This document shows, in pieces, positions 6,817 to 12,445 of a DNA stretch of 16,067 bases; positions within the stretch are counted from its first letter, which is position 1, and every line of letters begins with the position of its first letter. The stretch spans positions 1-16,067 of the forward strand of contig JBMNOT010000017.1 of assembly GCA_050943225.1 (NCBI GenBank). The letters are read 5' to 3'. The notes under the pieces are model-generated. The model was given only the letters and a program-made list of their open reading frames with translations, did no database searches and was not told the DNA's origin. A program made the position numbers and the translations under genes. The DNA comes from SZUA-584 sp050943225. GTDB taxonomy: Bacteria; Bacillota; Clostridia; Christensenellales; SZUA-584.

Positions 6817-7677
6817 TTGCACAAGGTTTACGCTGAGCTGGTGTTCCTGGATAATTTCGCCGTCAACCTGCTGGTCATACTGCTGGCTGCGCAACTGACC
6901 GGGGTAAGGCGGCGATGGGGCAGGTATATGCTGGCGGCGGGAATGGGCGGCATTTACGCGAGCGTGGCCTTCGGCATGCCGCTTATAGCGATGCTGCCCA
7001 TACGGGCGGCGGTGGGCGTTGTAATGGGGCTTACCGCGTTCTGGGCGCGCGGCGTACGGGGCGCGTGGCGCGGTGTCTGCGCATTCTGGGCGGCGTCGTT
7101 TGTATTGGCCGGTGCGGTATATGCCATCATGGCAGCTTATGGGGACACAGCGACAGCGGGCGGTGTGATGATCGTCCGTCCGCCCGCCCGGGCCATCATT
7201 CTGGGCCTGCTGACCGGCGCGGCGGCGGTCATGCTGCTGGCGCGCATACGGCGGCGCACAGCCCGCCAGGCGGCGCACACCGCGGATATCCGGCTTTATA
7301 TGGCGGGCCGCGAAGCCCGGACAAAGGCGTTTGTGGACACGGGAAATCTTGTGCGGGAGCCCTTTACGGGGCGTAACGTCATTTTTTTGAGCAAAACGGC
7401 TGCCGGGGCGCTGCTGGAGCCGGAAATGCTGGCATTGCTGATGGGGAAGGGGACGATGGAAACGGACCGCCTGCGCTTTATCCCCTGCGATACTGCGTCG
7501 GGTGGGGCCGTGATGACCGGCATCGAAATCGACGGCGTGGCGGCGGGGGACGCTGAAACGCAGGCCCGCGTAGTGGTGTGTCTGGCGAGCCGGTCCCTGC
7601 CGGAAGGCTGCGGCGCCATTGTCGGCAGCGCGCTGATGGAGGAGTTGGGGAAAGGAGCACGGTATGAAGACGGCTAA
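6817..7677 (+). CDS. spoIIGA: SpoIIGA, membrane aspartic protease that processes pro-SigE
   Basis: A 286-aa protein with an N-terminal membrane half of about five helices (near 6-28, 37-54, 58-76, 86-106 and 124-142), then a soluble protease half. The opening MHKVYAELVFLDNFAVNLLV matches the SpoIIGA N-terminus. The catalytic motif is DTGN with Asp174 (AFVDTGNLVREPFTG), equivalent to Asp183 of B. subtilis. It sits in the septal membrane of the sporulating cell, is activated by the forespore signal SpoIIR, and cuts the pro-sequence from SigE. The start is TTG 6817, preceded by AGAGGT at 6803-6808; no ATG or GTG fits the family N-terminus. A weak start codon would keep protease levels low. The gene overlaps sigE by 14 bases. 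Confidence 0.93.
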   Translation: MHKVYAELVFLDNFAVNLLVILLAAQLTGVRRRWGRYMLAAGMGGIYASVAFGMPLIAMLPIRAAVGVVMGLTAFWARGVRGAWRGVCAFWAASFVLAGAVYAIMAAYGDTATAGGVMIVRPPARAIILGLLTGAAAVMLLARIRRRTARQAAHTADIRLYMAGREARTKAFVDTGNLVREPFTGRNVIFLSKTAAGALLEPEMLALLMGKGTMETDRLRFIPCDTASGGAVMTGIEIDGVAAGDAETQARVVVCLASRSLPEGCGAIVGSALMEELGKGARYEDG

Positions 7678-8377
7678 GTGGGTGCGAAAACTGGTGGCGT
7701 GGGTGCTGCTGCGGCTGAGGCTGACACAGTGTGCGGCGTATATCGGCGGCAGCGAGGCCTTGCCGCCGCCGCTCTCCCGTGAAGAGGAGAATGCGCTGCT
7801 GAACCGGCTGAGCAAGGGCGACAAGTCGGTGCGCCGCACGCTGATAGAGCGCAACCTGCGCCTCGTCGTGTACATCGCGCGCAAGTTCGAGAACACCGGT
7901 GTCGGCATAGAGGACCTCGTCTCAATCGGTGCTATCGGGCTCATCAAGGCTGTCAACACATTCGATGTGGACAAGAACATCAAACTGGCCACGTACGCCT
8001 CGCGCTGTATTGAAAACGAGATATTGATGTACCTGCGCCGTAATTCGCGGCTGCGCTTTGAGGTATCGTTCGACGAGCCGCTCAACGTCGACTGGGACGG
8101 CAACGAGCTGCTGCTCTCCGACATTTTGGGCACCGAGCCGGACGTGGTGTACACCGAGATTGAGGACGGCGTGGAGAAGGATTTGATGCACGCGTGCATC
8201 TCCCGGCTGTGCGAGAGGGAGAAGACCATCATGGAAATGCGCTTTGGGCTCAACGGCCAGAAGGAGCGTACCCAGAAGCAGGTGGCCGACTGCCTGGGGA
8301 TTTCGCAGTCGTATATATCGCGTCTGGAAAAGCGCATCATCAAGCAATTAAGAAGCGAGATCAGTAAAATCGTCTGA
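7664..8377 (+). CDS. sigE: RNA polymerase sporulation sigma factor SigE (pro-form)
   Basis: The 237-aa product is the early mother-cell sigma factor. An N-terminal amphipathic basic pro-sequence (MKTAKWVRKLVAWVLLRLRL) precedes YIGGSEALPPPL, which in B. subtilis is the sequence just after the SpoIIGA cut; by alignment the cut here lies between Ala25 and Tyr26. Sigma region 2 covers about 60-130 (NLRLVVYIARKFEN, IGLIKAVNTFD, LATYASRCIENEI), and region 4 with its helix-turn-helix about 176-233 (KQVADCLGISQSYISRLEK). ATG 7664 has AAAGGAG at 7651-7657 inside the end of spoIIGA, so the pair is co-translated. No sigG follows, although sigG commonly lies directly downstream; a damaged nitroreductase takes that position. 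Confidence 0.96.
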   Translation: MKTAKWVRKLVAWVLLRLRLTQCAAYIGGSEALPPPLSREEENALLNRLSKGDKSVRRTLIERNLRLVVYIARKFENTGVGIEDLVSIGAIGLIKAVNTFDVDKNIKLATYASRCIENEILMYLRRNSRLRFEVSFDEPLNVDWDGNELLLSDILGTEPDVVYTEIEDGVEKDLMHACISRLCEREKTIMEMRFGLNGQKERTQKQVADCLGISQSYISRLEKRIIKQLRSEISKIV

Positions 8378-8383
8378 CACCGC

Positions 8384-8414
8384 TTGACAAATGCCGGCTG
8401 CGGAAGAGTATACT
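8384..8414 (+). promoter_or_regulatory. Candidate sigma-A promoter for the nitroreductase remnant
   Basis: A perfect TTGACA (8384-8389) is followed after 19 bases by TATACT (8409-8414). The spacing is two bases longer than ideal. It begins just after the sigE stop and ends 27 bases before the nitroreductase ATG, a plausible place for an independent promoter. Confidence 0.45.
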
Positions 8415-8441
8415 GTGGGTAAATGCTTCCAAAGCCGGAGG

Positions 8442-9073
8442 ATGAGAATAGACAGCAAGACGTTTTGGAACGCCGTGAAAGCGCGGCGCAGTATATACGC
8501 TCTTGACGATACGCTCGTTGTGCCCGAGCAGCGCATCGAGGAGATAGCGGCGGAGACGCTGCGGCTCCTGCCTTCGCCGTATAATTCACAGAGCACGCGG
8601 CCGCAGCTGCTGTTTGGCGAGGCCCACAAAGCGCTGTGGGCGCTGACGCTGGATATTCTGCGCGAAAAAACCCCGCCCAAGCGGTTCCCCGCCACGGAGT
8701 AGAAGATACGCACCAGCTTTATGTCGGGCTATGGGCACGGTGCTGTTCTATGTGGACAGGGAGGCCGTGGACGCGCTGGCGGCGCAGTTCCCACAGTATG
8801 CGGAGCAGTTCGCGCTGTGGTCCCAGCATTCCTTCGCGATGCACCAGTTCGTGATGTGGGTGGCGCTGGAAGCCGAGGGGCTGGGCGCGTCGCTGCAGCA
8901 TTATAACCCGCTGATCGACGACGCGGTGAAGCGGCGCTGGAACGTGCCTGAAAGCTGGCAGCTGGTGGCGCAGATGCCGTTCGGCAAGCCAATCGCCGCG
9001 CCGGGAGACAAGGGACGCACTGCCCATAGAGCAGCGCCTTATGGTGCGCCGCGATGCAGGGAAGGCAGAATGA
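8442..9073 (+). pseudogene. Nitroreductase family (Frm2/Hbn1-like) gene with a nonsense codon and two frameshifts
   Basis: Three pieces together give a typical Frm2-like flavin nitroreductase of about 209 aa. Piece 1 starts MRIDSKTFWNAVKARRSIYAL (GGAGG directly before ATG 8442), contains LLPSPYNSQSTRPQLL, and reaches PPKRFPATE before an in-frame TAG at 8700-8702. Reading on gives KIRTSFMSGY, then one extra G in GGG 8733-8735 shifts the frame to GTVLFYVDREAV. Piece 2 has FALWSQHSFAMHQFVMW, GLGASLQHYNPLID and LVAQMPFGKP. A second extra G in GGG 9012-9014 shifts again to DALPIEQRLMVRRDAGKAE and TGA 9071-9073. TAG stands where relatives often have Q (CAG is one change away). The family binds FMN and reduces nitro compounds, linked in yeast to lipid signalling. 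As sequenced it cannot make a whole protein. Confidence 0.8.
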
Positions 9074-9240
9074 GAACGGTGAAATGGCTGATCGGCGTGT
9101 TTGTTGCGCTGCTGGTGTTTTGGGTGGCGCTCGGCCTGCTGCTTCGGCTGATGGCCGCGCTTGTTATCGTGGTGGCTGTGCTGCTGACGGCCGGCGTGGT
9201 GGCAGCAGCTGTTTGCGCTGTAATCAGAATGCGCAGGTAG
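9070..9240 (+). CDS. Small hypothetical membrane protein (56 aa)
   Basis: ATG 9070 overlaps the restored nitroreductase stop as ATGA, with GGGAAGG at 9059-9065 as a good ribosome site. The product has a basic start (MRTVKW), two hydrophobic helices at about 6-27 and 29-51 with a single arginine between them, and a basic end (RMRR). No family is recognised. It shares its frame with the second nitroreductase piece, so an automatic call would fuse the two; the separate start is better supported. It could be a small membrane regulator or simply an unselected ORF. Confidence 0.45.
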   Translation: MRTVKWLIGVFVALLVFWVALGLLLRLMAALVIVVAVLLTAGVVAAAVCAVIRMRR

Positions 9241-9313
9241 ATATTCTGATATTTGCCAATTCAACCCCATATCTGAACAGCAGCTTGCTGGCAGCATGAT
9301 ACCGGCATGAAAA

Positions 9314-9335
9314 AGGCGGATAAGAGAATCCGCCT
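9314..9335. terminator. Bidirectional Rho-independent terminator between convergent genes
   Basis: AGGCGGAT (9314-9321) and ATCCGCCT (9328-9335) form a perfect 8-bp stem with a 6-base loop. The A-run before the stem (9310-9314) becomes a T-run on the minus strand, ending the panE message; GTGTTTTATAT follows on the plus strand. It sits between the plus-strand 56-aa ORF and the minus-strand reductase. The rest of 9241-9416 shows nothing else. Confidence 0.82.
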
Positions 9336-9416
9336 GTGTTTTATATACATTTTGAAATTCGCTGTGAACGAACTGCGTAGCTGCGTATCTGTACAGGAGC
9401 AATAAGATAAAGCAGG

Positions 9417-10445
9417 TCACAGATGGGCCGACAGCACGGGGTCGTCGAAGTTATTGGGGTCGCTCCTGCGGGCTTTGGATTCGATCTCCTTCACCATCTG
9501 CGTGATGCGGCTGTTCACCGGCGTGTCGACGCCCAGTTCCGCGCCCTTGCGGGCGATGAAACCGTTGAAATAGTCCACTTCAGTGGGCTTGCCGCGCTTC
9601 AGCGCCTGCAGCGTGGACGATTTGAAACGGCGGTATTTAAAGCCGATCAGGCGAATCAAAACATGGCGCTTAAAATCGGCAAATGCGCCCGTGCCTCTCA
9701 TCAGGCTGTAATAATCCAGCCGGCCGCCGTACGGGGGAACGCGGATGTTCATCGCCTCAGCCACAGCCAGCGCCTCGCGGATGATGGCGATGAATATGCG
9801 GCGGGCTTTCCGCATCCTGAGTATCTGCCCCAGGTACAGCCCGCTCAAAACGCCCGTCGACGTGATGCAAGAATTGATGATCATCTTGGAGTAGAGGTCG
9901 GCAACGATGTTGTCTGAAATGCGCGTCGGGACCATGTGATCCAACACTGCTTTTAAGGGCTTTACGTCTTTGTCCGGCAGATACCCGCCGATCACGAACT
10001 CGCCTTCGGACTTCATATGAATGCAGCCGTCCGGCAGCATCTCGGCGCCCCAGCCCACCACGCAGCCCACTGCGCGCTCTGCGCCCACCACTTCAGCCAG
10101 CGCTTCCGCGCAGATGCCGTTCTGCATGGACACCACAAACGAATCCGGCTTCAGAAAAGGCAGCGCCCGCCGCGCCGCGTCCGGCATGTCGTAGGCCTTG
10201 GTGACGATCAGCAGCGCGTTCTTTTTCCCGGAAAGCTGCTCGATCTCAGCTACCGCCTTCACCGGCATGACAATGTCGCCGCGCACCCCGGTGATATGCA
10301 CGCCCCTGCCGGATATCTCCGCAGCCCGGTCCGCATGCTTGCACACCAGCTCCACGTCAAAGCCCGCCCGGGTGAGATATGCCGCCGTGATGCCGCCGAT
10401 CGCGCCTGCGCCGATGACCGCTACCGTTCTGATTGCCTGTTCCAT
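9417..10445 (-). CDS. 2-dehydropantoate 2-reductase (ketopantoate reductase, PanE/ApbA family)
   Basis: A 342-aa NADP-dependent reductase. The nucleotide-binding fold opens with VAVIGAGAIGG (GxGxxG at 12-17), followed by VTKAYD (81-86) and SMQNG (106-110). The C-terminal helical domain carries the expected active-site residues: Lys187 and Asn191 in YSKMIINS, and Glu289 in PTEVDYFNG, followed by GVDTPVN (305-311). PanE reduces ketopantoate to pantoate for coenzyme A synthesis; many family members act on other 2-keto acids, so I give no symbol. I choose ATG 10445 because GGGAGG lies 8 bases before it; an in-frame TTG at 10466 lacks such a site. It lies 42 bases after the Na/Pi-PhoU gene on the same strand and is probably co-transcribed with it. 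Confidence 0.85.
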   Translation of the reverse strand: MEQAIRTVAVIGAGAIGGITAAYLTRAGFDVELVCKHADRAAEISGRGVHITGVRGDIVMPVKAVAEIEQLSGKKNALLIVTKAYDMPDAARRALPFLKPDSFVVSMQNGICAEALAEVVGAERAVGCVVGWGAEMLPDGCIHMKSEGEFVIGGYLPDKDVKPLKAVLDHMVPTRISDNIVADLYSKMIINSCITSTGVLSGLYLGQILRMRKARRIFIAIIREALAVAEAMNIRVPPYGGRLDYYSLMRGTGAFADFKRHVLIRLIGFKYRRFKSSTLQALKRGKPTEVDYFNGFIARKGAELGVDTPVNSRITQMVKEIESKARRSDPNNFDDPVLSAHL

Positions 10446-10487
10446 GCCGCTCGCCTCCCGCTTCAATATCCGTGATGATACCTGCCA

Positions 10488-12116
10488 TTACACGCCGCCG
10501 GTCCAGCCTTCGGTGGAGAACGCGATGTTGGTGGCGTGGTCCGCCACGCGCTCCAGTGTGGCCACCATATTGGTGAAGACGACGCCCGCCTGCGGGTCGC
10601 ACGCTTTCAATTGCAGCCGGTCGATATGGTTGTTGGTAAACGACTTTTTCATTATATCCACTTCCTGCTCCATGGCGTCCACCACGGGCAGTCGGGATTT
10701 ATCCCGACTGTCGAAGATATCCAGGCTCATACGAAGGGTTTTCTGCGTCTTTTCCGCCATCGTGCGCAGTTCGGATTCCGCCTCGGACGTCATGTTGGCG
10801 CGCTTTTCCATCAGCGTCAGCGTGTATTCGGCGATGTTCTCGGCCAGGTCGCCGATGCGCTCCATGTCGATGACAACGTGGTGCAGGCTGCCCAGTGTTT
10901 TCAGGTCGTGCTCCGAGAGGTCCAGCCCGCGGAACTCAATCATGTAGTTGGTGATGCTGTGGCTTAAATAGTCGATGGTCTTTTCTATTTCTATCACGCG
11001 GTATGCCGCCTGCTCGTCGCGGTTGAAAAAGGCCTGTAGCGAGCGGTCAAGGTTGCCGGCGGCTATTTCGCCCATGCGGCTCAGCTCCTTAAGCGTTTGC
11101 GTTAAGGCAAGGCCGGGCGTCTGCGCGGTGCGCTCGCTCAGGTACACCAGTTTCTGCTCCACATGGTCGGATGCGTGCTTTTCGGGCATGATGCGCATAA
11201 TCAGCCACACCATAGCTTTCACAAACGGGAACAGCACAATGGTGACAGTTACGTTGTATATCGTATGGAAGTTCGCGATCTGCCGCGACACGTTGTCCGG
11301 AGAGAGGGAAGCGACAAAGGACACGATGGATGGGAACAGCGCGAGCACGACGAGATAGATAACCGTGCCGATGATTTTTATCATCAGGTGAATGCCCGCG
11401 GCGCGCTTGCCGTTGACGCTGGTGCCGATGGACGCCAGTATGGCGGTGATGCACGTTCCGATGTTCATCCCCAGTATGACATATACGCCGGAATCCAGGC
11501 TCACCAGCCCCAGGGTGGCAAGGGCCTGGAGTATACCGATGGATGCGGACGAGCTTTGGATGATGGCGGTGACCAGCGCACCGAACAAAATGCCAATGAG
11601 CGGGTTTTTGAAGCTGACGAGCAGCCTGCGGAAGCTTTCCATTTCGCGGAGCGGCTCCATGGCATCGGACATCAGCGACAGCCCCATAAACAGTATGCCG
11701 AAGCCCAGTACGATTTCGCCGATGCGGACGAGGCTGCGTTTCCTGATGAACACATAGAACAGCATGCCGACGAAAAGTATCAGCGGTGCTATATCCGACA
11801 GTTTGAACGCGATTAACTGGCTGGTGATGGTTGTGCCGATGTTGGCGCCCATGATGACGCCCGTGGCCTGCAGCAGCGACATCAGCCCCGCGTTGACGAA
11901 TCCTACGACCATCACAGTGGTGGCGGAGGAGCTCTGAATGATGGCAGTAATGCCCGCGCCCACACCCACCGCTGCAAAACGGTTTCCGGTCAGCACCTCC
12001 AGCACGCGGCGCATCCTGTCGCCGGCGGCGTTTTCCAGACCGTCCGACATTATTTTCATGCCGAACAGGAACATCCCCAAACCGCCCAGCAATAGGAAAA
12101 CAGAAAATATCGACAT
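10488..12116 (-). CDS. Na+/phosphate cotransporter with C-terminal PhoU-like domain
   Basis: A 542-aa protein with the full two-part architecture. Membrane half: repeat motifs QSSSAT (61-66) with GANIGTT (90-96), and QSSSAS (187-192) with GMNIGTC (216-222). Cytosolic half from about residue 335: a PhoU-like helical bundle with the paired signatures ERIGDLAENIA (419-429) and ERVADHATNIA (522-532). The membrane part moves phosphate with sodium; the PhoU part is thought to bind metal and regulate transport. I prefer ATG 12116 with GGGGGA 5 bases upstream over the in-frame TTG at 12131, which has no ribosome site. Compare the short paralogue at 1130-2119. A TATAAT lies about 55 bases upstream on the same strand. 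Confidence 0.92.
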   Translation of the reverse strand: MSIFSVFLLLGGLGMFLFGMKIMSDGLENAAGDRMRRVLEVLTGNRFAAVGVGAGITAIIQSSSATTVMVVGFVNAGLMSLLQATGVIMGANIGTTITSQLIAFKLSDIAPLILFVGMLFYVFIRKRSLVRIGEIVLGFGILFMGLSLMSDAMEPLREMESFRRLLVSFKNPLIGILFGALVTAIIQSSSASIGILQALATLGLVSLDSGVYVILGMNIGTCITAILASIGTSVNGKRAAGIHLMIKIIGTVIYLVVLALFPSIVSFVASLSPDNVSRQIANFHTIYNVTVTIVLFPFVKAMVWLIMRIMPEKHASDHVEQKLVYLSERTAQTPGLALTQTLKELSRMGEIAAGNLDRSLQAFFNRDEQAAYRVIEIEKTIDYLSHSITNYMIEFRGLDLSEHDLKTLGSLHHVVIDMERIGDLAENIAEYTLTLMEKRANMTSEAESELRTMAEKTQKTLRMSLDIFDSRDKSRLPVVDAMEQEVDIMKKSFTNNHIDRLQLKACDPQAGVVFTNMVATLERVADHATNIAFSTEGWTGGV

Positions 12117-12169
12117 CAAATCCCCCGTCAAGCATATAAATATTTGGTCATACAGAACAGCCAGGGATT

Positions 12170-12175
12170 ATTATA
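12170..12175 (-). promoter_or_regulatory. Candidate -10 element for the Na/Pi-PhoU gene
   Basis: On the minus strand TATAAT occupies 12175 to 12170, about 55 bases before the ATG at 12116. No good -35 is found 16-18 bases upstream; the sequence there lies in the small GGGGG/CCCCC hairpin (12187-12204). Called on the -10 and position only. Confidence 0.35.
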
Positions 12176-12186
12176 ACGGATGCGCA

Positions 12187-12326
12187 GGGGGATTGACCAC
12201 CCCCAAAAAAGCGGCGGGAATAAAAAACCACCGTTAGACAGCGGTTTCAATTTGGCAGCAACCTTCGGCTTTCTGCCAGTCTACCGATTTTATGCGATTC
12301 CCCGCACCTCGAAACAGCATAAAATC
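12187..12326 (-). ncRNA. Hairpin array (terminator and possible structured RNA) between the S8 protease and Na/Pi genes
   Basis: Read on the minus strand, this 140-base stretch contains successive inverted repeats. (1) GATTTTATGC/GCATAAAATC, arms 12326-12317 and 12295-12286, perfect 10 bp with a 21-base loop. (2) TGGCAG/CTGCCA, 12278-12273 and 12258-12253, with a short inner stem. (3) AAACCGC/GTGGTTT, 12247-12241 and 12231-12225, then TTT. (4) CGGTGG/CCGCCG, 12233-12228 and 12217-12212, followed by CTTTTTT. (5) GGGGG/CCCCC, 12204-12200 and 12191-12187. Hairpins 3 and 4 share bases, so they exclude each other, and each is followed by a T-run. The minimum reading is the terminator of the S8 protease message with a long 3' UTR; a separate RNA or an attenuator is possible. 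I recognise no known riboswitch. The rest of 12117-12445 holds no gene I can support. Confidence 0.45.
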
Positions 12327-12445
12327 ACCCGGGGCCCAAAAAAAGACGCGGGCTCTTTGTGGTGATATAATGCCGGCCATGCCCACGAAATATGTATTAA
12401 GGACATTTTTGGCACTCAGAAAGCGCTATCAGGCAGGGAAGATAG

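Noticed and set aside
8391..8441. Upstream ATG 8391 as nitroreductase start
   Set aside because: It overlaps the candidate promoter and adds residues that do not look like the family; the N-terminus from ATG 8442 matches it.
6793..8589. Long minus-strand ORF (598 aa) opposite spoIIGA and sigE
   Set aside because: It has low-complexity Arg/Ser/Pro-rich composition and no domain, while the plus strand encodes two well-recognised sporulation proteins.
12225..12247. T-box leader (GGTGG near CCGCCG)
   Set aside because: The invariant T-box core (UGGNACCGCG type) and specifier stem are not present, and the downstream gene is a transporter with its own -10.
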